The notes under the pieces are model-generated. The model worked only from the letters and a program-made list of their open reading frames with translations, made no database searches and had not been told where the DNA came from. Below are positions 29,128-36,287 of a stretch of DNA of 36,287 nucleotides, one piece after another. Where the stretch lies: contig JAUNIO010000029.1 of assembly GCA_030535355.1 (NCBI GenBank), positions 1-36,287 of the forward strand, in the 5' to 3' direction. The translations under genes were made by a program, and so were the position numbers. Source of the stretch: a bacterium. GTDB lineage: Bacteria; Vulcanimicrobiota; Xenobia; Xenobiales; Xenobiaceae. Each line of letters begins with the position of its first letter. Positions within the stretch are counted from its first letter, which is position 1.

Positions 29128-32100
29128 ATGACCTTAGCGCCGCAGACACCTCAGCAGAAACCTCAGCAAGCCCCAAAGACCCAAGCGCTGACCGCACAGG
29201 CCCCAAAGACCCAAACACTTCAGGCGCAGGCCCAGCCGACACAGACTTTACAGCCACCAGCCCCAAAAACGCAAACATTGCAGACTGAACAGCCACAGGC
29301 CTGGAAGCCCCAGCCGCCGCCAGCGCAAGGGCAACAGCTATCAGCACCGCAGGCACAGGAGCCGCTCTGGACGCCTCAGCCACAACAGAAAGCGGCACCG
29401 CAGACGCCAGCCCCACAGCTTAACTCACAGACAGCACAGCCCCAGCAGACACAGATCACGCCAGCACCTCAGCCCCAGGAGCAGCAAAAGCAGCTATGGC
29501 ATTCCCAGGTTTGGAAGCCGCGCGTAAAAAAGCTGCTGACAGGGCAAACGCCAGAACAGCAGGCACAAGATAAGCCAGCCTCGACCCAGCCAGAGCAGCA
29601 GAATCAAAAGCAGCAGAAAAAGCCAAACCAGCAGGAGCAGGTCCAGCAGCCGCTGCAGCTGCTGCCCCCGCTGCCGCCGCGTCCCCAGCAGCCCGACAAG
29701 CACCGCCTCAAGAAAAAAATTTTCGTCGGCTTTATGCTGGCTATAGCGGTTATATTAATTCTGGTGAAAGCGGGATATGCAGTTTATCGATGCGCCTATG
29801 TCAGCTACAAAATAAAGGGCATTTACTACGAAGGCTACTTCGGCACCAGACTTCTCGCAGCCGATGATAATATAAAAGAAGCCAAAATCAGGCCTAACAC
29901 GGAAGTAATCTGCAATTATTCCTTCTCCAACTGCGCTGACTTGAAAGAGATCAACATTCCCGGCAGCGTATCTATTATTGGAAGCCATGTCTTTAAAGAT
30001 TGTACTAAATTAAAAACCGTACACATTCCCCGTAGTGTTTACTACATTGGAGAAAATGCTTTTGAAAACTGTGAAAATTTATCTGAGCTAAAAATACCTT
30101 ATAAAGTTGAGGCAATCAAAGAATATACTTTTTTAGGCTGCACAAAATTAAAATCCATTAGCCTTCCCCAAAAGATTACCGTCATTGAAGATGGTGCTTT
30201 CGCCGGCTGCCAAAGCCTTACGGCAATTAGTCTTCCCAAAAACTTAGAGAAAATCGGGGAGGCTGCTTTCGCCAGCTGCACCAGCCTAAAAACAGTCACT
30301 ATCCCCCCCAACGTGCTCGCCATAAGCACCAGCACTTTCGAGGATTGCTCCAAACTGATGTCTGTGAATTTTCCCAAAGGCGTCGTAGCTATCGGAGCTA
30401 AAGCATTTCGCGGATGTACCAGTCTAAAGAAAATCACCATACCCAAGAGCGTAACCTCCATTGGGCATGCGGCCTTCGCCAAGTGTCCTAACCTAATAGA
30501 GGTCGCTATACCCAAGGGCGTCACGGCCATTAAAAGCTATACCTTTTACAGCTGCACCGGCTTAAAAAGAATCCGCCTGCCTCAAGGCTTAACCACCATC
30601 GAAGAAGGTGCCTTTTTAAGATGCGTCAATTTGCGGAATATCGATTTGCCCAGCAGCCTGACTAGGCTCGACAACCCTGTAGCCCCAAAAAACAACGACG
30701 AATTTGCAGATGAAGAAGGAAATATCTATAACTATAGTGATAGCGAATATGATGTTTTAAGCGAAATGAGCGGAATGGGAGCTTTTGAAGCCTGCTGGAA
30801 CCTCAAACATGTGCAGCTGCCCCCCAAACTGCAGAGCATCGGCCCCAGATGCTTTTCCAGATGTATCCGCCTTACTTCTATAAACATTCCTCCCGGCGTA
30901 ACAACTGTTAAAGAAAAGACTTTCGCCGAATGTCCTATGCTGAAATCGGTGAACCTGCCCGACAGCCTAACCACCATCGAAGCAGAGGCATTTAAAGGCT
31001 CAGGGCTGACTGCAGTCCAGCTGCCCCGCAAAATTAAGCACTTTGAAGGGGCTTTTACAGGATGCAGCCAGCTGACTTCCATTGCCTTGCCCGACAGCAT
31101 AACTGCCATAGACAAGGGTGCTTTCCAAAGCTGCAAGAAGCTGACGGCAATTAATCTGCCCGACAGCATAACGTCTATCGGCATTCAGGCCTTCAAAGAC
31201 TGCACGGGGCTGACCTCAGTTAAGCTGCCCCGCCGTCTAACGGTGATCGGGGAAAACGCCTTCCAAGGATGCCGGGGATTAACAGCGCTGGAACTGCGCG
31301 GCAATCTCACGACGATCAAAGACGAAGCCTTCAGAGACTGCACAGGATTGACCTCAGTTAAGCTGCCCAAGCGGCTAACGACTATCAGCGCCAGCACATT
31401 TAGAGGCTGCACAAAACTCGCTTCCATAAATATTCCAGACAGTGTGACTTCTATCAAAGACAGGGCTTTCCAAGGCTGTTCGGGGCTGACCTCGCTCGCC
31501 TTATCGCGAAAGGTCACTATAATTGAAGCCGGCACCTTTGCCCATTGCCACAAATTGACTGCTGTGGCCATTCCTGACGGGATCGTCAGCATCGGGGAAT
31601 CGGCTTTTGAAAAATGCCAAGCCTTAAAAACGGTAAAGATACCCAAAAGCGTGACCGTCATCGCCAATAATGCTTTTCGCGGCTGCCATCAGCTCAAATC
31701 TGTTTCTATAGCTAACGGCGTGAGAAATATAGGAGCAAATGCTTTTGCCCAAACGGGAATAGTTGAGGTCAAGCTTCCGGAAAGCGTCAAAAGAATAAAC
31801 AGCGGATGTTTTAAAGAGTGCGGCGATCTGCAAACAGCTGTGCTGCCTCAAGGCTTGCAATTCATAGGCGATGGCAGCTTTTTTAGATGCATTAGCCTGA
31901 CCACGGTAAACTTTCCCGACAGCCTAGAGACCATAGATGATCTGGCCTTTGCCGGATGCGATAAATTAAAGAATGTCGCGGTCCCTGAAAATACAAAACT
32001 CGGAAGCGGAGCTTTTGCGCCCCAAGTTAAAGTCAACGGGCACCCCATTCCGCCCGGCTCTGCTGAAACACCTTCTGACGGCAAGCAGCACAAAACATAA
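29128..32100 (+). CDS. Large membrane-anchored BspA-like LRR protein with Pro/Gln-rich N-terminus (paralogue 4)
   Basis: 990 residues. Residues 1-190 are almost only Pro, Gln, Ala, Thr and Lys, with a repeated core like APKTQTLQ, a predicted disordered segment. A basic stretch leads into the membrane helix IFVGFMLAIAVILILV (about 198-214), then GIYYEGYFG (231-239), KIRPN, and about thirty 23-residue LRR_5 units, broken once near residue 515-550 by an acidic insert (NNDEFADEEGN). Units end with a Cys at a fixed place, as in FxxCTxLKSI. Tail GAFAPQVKV. With no cleavable signal, the P/Q-rich part should be inside and the LRR solenoid outside. The ATG has AAGGAAAG. Adjacent repeats are similar enough in DNA for recombination to change their number. 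Confidence 0.87.
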   Translation: MTLAPQTPQQKPQQAPKTQALTAQAPKTQTLQAQAQPTQTLQPPAPKTQTLQTEQPQAWKPQPPPAQGQQLSAPQAQEPLWTPQPQQKAAPQTPAPQLNSQTAQPQQTQITPAPQPQEQQKQLWHSQVWKPRVKKLLTGQTPEQQAQDKPASTQPEQQNQKQQKKPNQQEQVQQPLQLLPPLPPRPQQPDKHRLKKKIFVGFMLAIAVILILVKAGYAVYRCAYVSYKIKGIYYEGYFGTRLLAADDNIKEAKIRPNTEVICNYSFSNCADLKEINIPGSVSIIGSHVFKDCTKLKTVHIPRSVYYIGENAFENCENLSELKIPYKVEAIKEYTFLGCTKLKSISLPQKITVIEDGAFAGCQSLTAISLPKNLEKIGEAAFASCTSLKTVTIPPNVLAISTSTFEDCSKLMSVNFPKGVVAIGAKAFRGCTSLKKITIPKSVTSIGHAAFAKCPNLIEVAIPKGVTAIKSYTFYSCTGLKRIRLPQGLTTIEEGAFLRCVNLRNIDLPSSLTRLDNPVAPKNNDEFADEEGNIYNYSDSEYDVLSEMSGMGAFEACWNLKHVQLPPKLQSIGPRCFSRCIRLTSINIPPGVTTVKEKTFAECPMLKSVNLPDSLTTIEAEAFKGSGLTAVQLPRKIKHFEGAFTGCSQLTSIALPDSITAIDKGAFQSCKKLTAINLPDSITSIGIQAFKDCTGLTSVKLPRRLTVIGENAFQGCRGLTALELRGNLTTIKDEAFRDCTGLTSVKLPKRLTTISASTFRGCTKLASINIPDSVTSIKDRAFQGCSGLTSLALSRKVTIIEAGTFAHCHKLTAVAIPDGIVSIGESAFEKCQALKTVKIPKSVTVIANNAFRGCHQLKSVSIANGVRNIGANAFAQTGIVEVKLPESVKRINSGCFKECGDLQTAVLPQGLQFIGDGSFFRCISLTTVNFPDSLETIDDLAFAGCDKLKNVAVPENTKLGSGAFAPQVKVNGHPIPPGSAETPSDGKQHKT

Positions 32101-32237
32101 TAATGTCATTCTGCCAGCCAGTGTAACCGTCAAATATGCTTATTGCTGCGTTTTGCGCCACATTAATGTTTGCGTTACAGCTAATTTAATGGTCAAGTTA
32201 ACATCCGATTCTCCCTACAGCTTTGGGCACCCCCTCT
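32101..32237. other. Intergenic region after the large LRR gene
   Basis: No gene. A short plus-strand stretch at about 32109-32135 translates as ILPASVTVKYA, reminiscent of one LRR unit and possibly a remnant of a longer repeat region, but it is too short to be sure. Confidence 0.25.
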
Positions 32238-32279
32238 GTCGCAGCCGCGACTTCTCCCCCTCCCATCCTTTAGGGGGAG
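32238..32279. terminator. Double hairpin between convergent genes
   Basis: GTCGC-AGCC-GCGAC (32238-32251) and CTCCCCCT/AGGGGGAG (32254-32261 with 32272-32279). Hairpin pairs of this type (tctGTCGC...GCGAC then CTCCCCC...GGGGGAG) are a known look of intergenic elements in gut Bacillota. They separate the convergent LRR and MATE genes and could end both transcripts. The stretch 32280-32382 shows nothing else. Confidence 0.5.
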
Positions 32280-32382
32280 TCATAATGTGCCAATGTTAAA
32301 GCATATTCATCAGTTGACAGTAAGCGCCAAAACTACGTTTGACGCTTGCCAGCCAGCAGCCAGCCCAACAGCAGCGTTAATA

Positions 32383-33747
32383 CTAACCAGCTACTGACCG
32401 GACGGCATCAGCTTGACCAAAATGCCGGTTGGCATAAACCAAGCAGGCGAAGCAAAGAACTATCTGCACTATCGTCGAGCAAGGCGTAGCCAATCCAATT
32501 TGAAACAGCGATACCGGCTCGCGCAAGCTCATATAATACGACACCGGAACGCGCACCGCAAAAGCTCCGATTATTCCCTGAATCATCACGAATTTGGTAT
32601 ATCCCAGGCCATTGAAGAACCCGATAAAACAGAACAGAAAACTCGTCAGCAGGCAGTCTATGGCATAAGCCTTCAGATAATCGGCCGCCGCACTGATCAC
32701 CAAAGCTTCTGGAGTAAATAAACGAGCGAGCAAATCCCCATGCCAGAACCCCATGACAAACATGATCAGCGACAGACATAAGGCTGCGGAAATAGCGCTG
32801 CGCAATGCCAAACAGGCCCGGTCATAACGCCCGGCTCCAATATTGTGCGCCACAAAAGCCGACATGGACTGAGCAAACGCCGAAGGAAACAGCATGACAA
32901 ATTCACAGATTTTTTCGGCAACCCCTACGCCAGCGGACGGAATCAGCCCCAAGTTGTTGACAATGGCCAATATGATTAAAAATGACAGCCCTACCAGAAA
33001 GCTCTGCAGGGCTACGGGAACGCCAAGCGACAGCAGCCTAATCACAATGGCCCTTTCAAAGTTCAGCCCCTGCCAAGAGAACTCAAAGGGCAGCTTTTGA
33101 CGCTTAATAATGCAGACCGACAGCCACACGCTTACCGCCTGGGCACCCACCGTAGCCCAAGCGGCCCCACGCGTTCCCAGCGAAAAAACAGCCACTAGCA
33201 GCAAGTCTCCAATAATATTGCAGACACAAGCTATTACCACGGTTATCAGCGGAGTTTTTGAATCCCCTAAACCGCGAAAAATGCTGCCAATCAGATTGTA
33301 AAAAATGATTACTCCGGAGCCTAATCCGCAGATAAAAATGTAATCGGCAGTCAGATCAAAAGCTTCCGCAGGAGCATTCATCAAAGAGGCCAGTTCCTGG
33401 TCGAACAGCGGCACCAAAACGGTAATCACCGCGCTCAGGAGCAAAAACAGGCCCAAGCTGGCACCGACTATGCGCCCTCCTTTTTGCGGATCACCAGCCC
33501 CCAGCGTCTGTCCCAAATAAATAGTCGTTCCCACCGACAAGGCGCAGATGATATGGGTAACGGTCATCATAATCTGCGAACCGGTGGCCACGGCAGAGAC
33601 GTCGCAGGATTCGGCGAAGCGTCCCACTATCAGCAGGTCCACTGTTCCGTACAGAGCTTGGAGAATTAATGCCAGCAAAACCGGCAGAGCGAATTTAAGC
33701 AGCGGACCGGTTATCGGTCCTTTGGTAAAATCAGATTCCTGAGACAT
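32383..33747 (-). CDS. MATE family efflux protein
   Basis: 454 residues, about twelve membrane helices in two related halves, starting GPITGPLLKFALPVLLALIL and containing LYGTVDLLIVGRF, both typical of the DinF/NorM-like MATE branch of Bacillota. Such proteins export drugs or metabolites in exchange for sodium ions or protons. It follows the Sel1/TPR gene by 7 bp, so the two are probably cotranscribed, and it ends before the double hairpin shared with the LRR operon. No lesion seen. Confidence 0.95.
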   Translation of the reverse strand: MSQESDFTKGPITGPLLKFALPVLLALILQALYGTVDLLIVGRFAESCDVSAVATGSQIMMTVTHIICALSVGTTIYLGQTLGAGDPQKGGRIVGASLGLFLLLSAVITVLVPLFDQELASLMNAPAEAFDLTADYIFICGLGSGVIIFYNLIGSIFRGLGDSKTPLITVVIACVCNIIGDLLLVAVFSLGTRGAAWATVGAQAVSVWLSVCIIKRQKLPFEFSWQGLNFERAIVIRLLSLGVPVALQSFLVGLSFLIILAIVNNLGLIPSAGVGVAEKICEFVMLFPSAFAQSMSAFVAHNIGAGRYDRACLALRSAISAALCLSLIMFVMGFWHGDLLARLFTPEALVISAAADYLKAYAIDCLLTSFLFCFIGFFNGLGYTKFVMIQGIIGAFAVRVPVSYYMSLREPVSLFQIGLATPCSTIVQIVLCFACLVYANRHFGQADAVRSVAG

Positions 33748-33754
33748 AACCGGC

Positions 33755-34756
33755 TTAGCGCCTGTACCACACCTCTCCGTTGGCGGCGGGGTTCATATCT
33801 ATTATTTCCTCAATCTCGTACAGCGTCACCGGAGCGCCCCATTTTTCTGAGGCCGGCGTGTACTTTCCCCGCACCATCTGGGTGCCCAAATGCGGCTTGA
33901 TTTTAATCGTATCCAGTTTTATATAGACATCGGCCAAACCGCCCTTATCGCCGTCTTTGATTTTCATATAAAATCCGGTGCCGTCTGAGCTGCGCGGTTC
34001 CACGATGCCGATAACCCAAATCAGTTCTCCGGGGGCTAAACGGCTGTCGCGCATTTCCTGCGTGTCCGCAAAGCGGTAGGCCTCCACCCCGCCATGGACT
34101 ACGCGCTCCCCGCGCAAAGCTCTCTGCAGCCTTTTGGCGATGTCCTCGCGCTCCCCGGACATCCAGGGATAAATTGAAACTGCTTTGTTGTAGTATTTCA
34201 AAGCCTGCTGAAAATCAGCCAAATCGTGTCCGCGCTCACAGGGACAGATAGTCTGATCTCCGGCTATAGCGTACCATTCCGCCGCTATAGCCCGCTGGGT
34301 CTCTTCCCCGCTCCAAAAACGCGCTCCGTTGCTGCGGGCGTCGAGATAGACCTGACCGTCTTTGGGAAGCCCCTCGAGGTTTTCTTCACCGCGGAAACGT
34401 CCCTCGTACTTGCCGATGGGTGGGAACTGAGTATTCTCGTAGTAGCGGGCCAGCTCAGCGCAGGCCGGGGCGTATCTAGCTTGAGCAGCCTTTTTCAGAT
34501 GCGCTGCTGCCTGAGCCGGATTGGCTTTTACGCCTTTGCCGTTAAAATAGCAGCGGTACAGGCCGAAGTGGCCTTCGCCCACGGTTTGGGGATCGCTGGA
34601 GCGCACAGCGCGGGTAAAATGCTCTATGGCCTGGGTGTAAGCGCCCTGCTGGTAGCAGCTACTGCCCTGAGCGCTCTCCGAAGCGGAAGCGACAGTAGCA
34701 GAAAGGCTGCCGCACAGCAAAAATATCGTTCCCCAAGTTAAAAAGATCTTCTTCAA
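33755..34756 (-). CDS. Exported Sel1/TPR-repeat protein
   Basis: 333-residue protein. The start is TTG 34756 (AGGGGG eight bases before), giving a signal peptide KKIFLTWGTIFLLCGSLSATVASA. Sel1/TPR helices follow: YQQGAYTQAIEHFTRAV, then GLYRCYFNGKGVKANPAQAA and HLKKAAQARYAPACAELARYYE, and a further TPR-like unit ALKYYNKAVSIYP. The C-terminal 110 residues (from RLAPGELIWVIGIVEP to LYEIEEI) look like a small beta-barrel. Role unknown; probably a periplasmic or surface scaffold. A longer version starting at 34858 is open but has no ribosome site and would bury the signal. The upstream hairpin at 34862 belongs to its leader. Confidence 0.75.
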   Translation of the reverse strand: MKKIFLTWGTIFLLCGSLSATVASASESAQGSSCYQQGAYTQAIEHFTRAVRSSDPQTVGEGHFGLYRCYFNGKGVKANPAQAAAHLKKAAQARYAPACAELARYYENTQFPPIGKYEGRFRGEENLEGLPKDGQVYLDARSNGARFWSGEETQRAIAAEWYAIAGDQTICPCERGHDLADFQQALKYYNKAVSIYPWMSGEREDIAKRLQRALRGERVVHGGVEAYRFADTQEMRDSRLAPGELIWVIGIVEPRSSDGTGFYMKIKDGDKGGLADVYIKLDTIKIKPHLGTQMVRGKYTPASEKWGAPVTLYEIEEIIDMNPAANGEVWYRR

Positions 34757-34861
34757 GTGCTTTTCCCCCTGCGGCAGCCGGCCGATAGCGCGGCGATATA
34801 TGGCGGCGGAATTCGCGGTTTGAAGGGGAACGCCCTTTAGCTTTGACTGCTGAAGCAAAGT

Positions 34862-34916
34862 AAAGGCCGGGTACCTTACCGCTAAAGCAAAGCGCTAAAG
34901 CAAAGGCCCGGCCTTT
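34862..34916. repeat. Hairpin with a 13-bp tandem duplication in its loop
   Basis: AAAGGCCGGG (34862-34871) and CCCGGCCTTT (34907-34916) form a perfect 10-bp stem. The loop contains CGCTAAAGCAAAG twice in direct tandem (34880-34892, 34893-34905), and a related TGCTGAAGCAAAG just before the stem. It lies between the small membrane protein gene and the Sel1/TPR gene, both minus strand, and could terminate the former or regulate the latter. Confidence 0.55.
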
Positions 34917-34998
34917 CCGTATCATTTCATTTTAATCCCTCGTGCAGCACTGCCTGCCGACAGAGGGTTTGCGGTCATTGTTCCGCATCCTCTGCAGA

Positions 34999-35178
34999 TC
35001 AAGCCGCCTGCTGTCCGCGCTGTCGGCGTCGGCGATACGTCAGCCCGCCGCCGAGCAGCAGCGCGATGACTGCCAGCCCTGGCACAGGATGCGATACTCC
35101 GAACACCACCGGCGTTAAAGCTAAGCGAGCAGCACAGCGCGCCCAAGGGCGGGCAGCGATATAATCGGCTAAAGCCAT
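34999..35178 (-). CDS. Small membrane protein, unknown
   Basis: 59-residue frame with coding-like composition. The second half is GVSHPVPGLAVIALLLGGGL followed by TYRRRRQRG: one membrane helix with a Pro-Gly lead and an arginine cluster. This resembles the C-terminal anchor of exported proteins (CTERM-type sorting tails), but the protein before it is too short for that, so it may be a remnant or a small peptide in its own right. ATG 35178 preferred to TTG 35187; neither has a clear ribosome site. Confidence 0.35.
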   Translation of the reverse strand: MALADYIAARPWARCAARLALTPVVFGVSHPVPGLAVIALLLGGGLTYRRRRQRGQQAA

Positions 35179-35187
35179 CAGAGCCAA

Positions 35188-35755
35188 GCAATCCGATATA
35201 CCATTATTTGCTTAATGGCCTTAAATCAGCCAACCGAACCAGGTATGGTCTATAGATATAACATATATTCCCATCCGCACAGATTGGTTATATTTGGTAG
35301 CAATTATTATAGCCCAGCGGAAGGTTTGAGATAAACGTAGATCCGGGAGAGTGAAGCGAAGCCCGTAATATCAGCATTTATTTGATATTCTTAAAAGGCG
35401 TTTACCTAAAATAGTTTGCGCTATTTCCTTCCAAAACTTCCGAGAAGGTGATCCGAAACTGCTTTTAAAGATGGCCTTCATTTTCTTTCAAGAGCCTTCA
35501 AAACACCTTCAAAGCCCTAAAAATAGGCCTTTAGAGCCTCTGAATCAATTTGTAAGTTTCGGAATCACCCTTAAAAGCCCAGAAAATCGGCTTTTCTAGC
35601 ATTTTAAAGAAGAAAAATATTAAAAAAACAAGGGAAAACGACGGCGTTTCTGCCATTTTACCATCGTGACTTGCCCGCCCATCGGCAGAGTACGAACGAA
35701 CCTAAAAAGAGAACAACCGCCACGAAACGCCCAAATTTCCGTAACTTCGCAGGAT
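35188..35755. other. Gene-poor AT-rich region
   Basis: About 570 bp with no convincing coding frame. Visible are an inverted repeat AATATCA/TGATATT at about 35368-35390, the direct words CCTTCAAAACA and CCTTCAAAGCC near 35497-35517, and a hairpin at 35573-35595. I see no RNA gene or mobile element in it. Confidence 0.4.
35573..35595 (-). terminator. Hairpin downstream of the zinc-ribbon gene
   Basis: AAAAGCC (35573-35579) and GGCTTTT (35589-35595), a 7-bp stem with 9-base loop, 160 bp after the stop of the minus-strand gene at 35756. The U-run is within the stem; termination is possible in either direction. Confidence 0.4.
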
Positions 35756-36286
35756 TTACGCCTGTTTCCCGCCGTTATCCCAGGGGCAGGCCTTGTTGGT
35801 CAGATAAGCCTCGGCGAGCTTCGGTTTCAGCGCTGATTTTACGAGATATTGACCGCAGCTTTCAAAGGTCCGACCGTGCGCAGTAGCTACGAGCTGTTCG
35901 CATAAACACCGCAATTCCGGCGTCAGAGGCGCTCCCGCCTCCAAGGTGTCCATGATAACCCAGGCTTCTTTACGATAGCGCTCTACGAGGTTAGATCGCG
36001 CCGTCGCGAAGTCGTTCCAGGTGGCATCCGGCAACTTTCGCTGTACGTCTTTCAGCGTCAGCCAGGGCTTTTTCTCCAGTCCCTTCGTTATGAGCGCGAT
36101 CCGGCGCTGAGCAGCTTCCAAAGGCGCTATTTCAGGAGGTTTTAAGGGCGTTTGAACGGGTTCCGAAGGTTTACAATGGCAAACCTGGCCCGCTTTTAGC
36201 CAACATTTACAGCGCGGGCAGAAACTGCCGCCGTTGGCTACGTGCTCAACACGGGCGGCACGGTTGGCAGCCCACATTTTAGCCAC
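35756..36286 (-). CDS. Zinc-ribbon protein of unknown function (possibly partial)
   Basis: 176 residues seen; the frame reaches the right edge of the window, so the N-terminus may lie outside. Near the N-terminus CPRCKCWLKAGQVCHC looks like a zinc-binding knuckle. The rest is helical and charged (ALITKGLEKKPWLTLKDVQRKL, cut here for length). I recognise no family. Possible starts are GTG 36286 or ATG 36277. Confidence 0.6.
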   Translation of the reverse strand: MAKMWAANRAARVEHVANGGSFCPRCKCWLKAGQVCHCKPSEPVQTPLKPPEIAPLEAAQRRIALITKGLEKKPWLTLKDVQRKLPDATWNDFATARSNLVERYRKEAWVIMDTLEAGAPLTPELRCLCEQLVATAHGRTFESCGQYLVKSALKPKLAEAYLTNKACPWDNGGKQA

Positions 36287-36287
36287 A

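Noticed and set aside
29128-29700. CRISPR-like or minisatellite array in the Pro/Gln-rich region
   Set aside because: The repeats are imperfect coding repeats in one open frame, without regular spacers.
28503-32093. Several 90-160-codon minus-strand frames opposite the LRR genes
   Set aside because: They mirror the 23-residue repeats in antisense and have repetitive, non-family sequence.

Overview
The window is a bacterial chromosomal segment rich in accessory genes, with compact operons, ATG/GTG/TTG starts and ATGA overlaps. The taxon cannot be fixed. A YbhG/YbhF-like membrane-fusion-protein plus ABC exporter operon suggests a two-membrane envelope, while the zinc-macrodomain/SirTM pair and the Rrf2-YwnB pair are typical of Bacillota. 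Together they fit a diderm Bacillota or a similar host-associated anaerobe (inference, low confidence). No rRNA, tRNA, CRISPR array or complete insertion sequence was seen.

Region 1 (1-4.6 kb, minus strand) is a type I restriction-modification operon: hsdM, then two inserted modules, then a partial hsdS. Module one is an ABC-type ATPase with a PIN nuclease. Module two is an MNT nucleotidyltransferase with a HEPN protein. The last bases of hsdM and first bases of hsdS (18 identical bp) occur three times, once after hsdM, once before MNT and once before hsdS, so each module sits between copies of the same junction. The PIN gene has an in-frame amber stop followed by its apparent missing C-terminus.

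Region 2 (4.7-8.6 kb) holds a membrane-anchored BspA-like leucine-rich-repeat (LRR) protein, a broken FMN-reductase-like fragment, a DUF4143 ATPase, a carbonic-anhydrase tail, the first copy of a dispersed 140-bp repeat, a small membrane protein and a 63-bp MITE-like palindrome between 10-bp direct repeats. Region 3 (8.4-12.6 kb) is an exporter operon, TetR-HlyD-ABC ATPase-ABC2 permease, with a palindromic operator at its promoter and a terminator supplied by a partial copy of the dispersed repeat. Region 4 (12.6-15.9 kb) has a divergent Rrf2 regulator and NAD(P)-binding protein with an operator array, then the zinc-macrodomain and SirTM sirtuin genes of reversible ADP-ribosylation.

Region 5 (15.9-20.2 kb) has two more repeat copies, an HsdR C-terminal remnant, a second DUF4143 ATPase, a structured promoter-bearing intergenic segment that may encode an RNA, and a serine hydrolase whose signal peptide lacks a normal start codon. 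Region 6 (20.4-25.3 kb) has a DUF697-like membrane protein, a second LRR paralogue, a secreted beta-helix protein, a HARP-like gene tail, a GmrSD-type DUF262/DUF1524 nuclease gene broken by a 4-bp tandem duplication, and a DUF1294 protein. Region 7 (25.7-32.1 kb) has a shortened, divergent DnaE-like polymerase and two tandem LRR paralogues, the larger with a long Pro/Gln-rich N-terminus. Region 8 (32.4-36.3 kb) has a MATE exporter, a Sel1/TPR secreted protein, a small membrane protein and a partial zinc-ribbon protein.

The main themes are defence genes in various states of decay, four LRR paralogues sharing a GYFG juxtamembrane motif, and a repeat family whose hairpin always faces the 3' end of a minus-strand gene or gene remnant.
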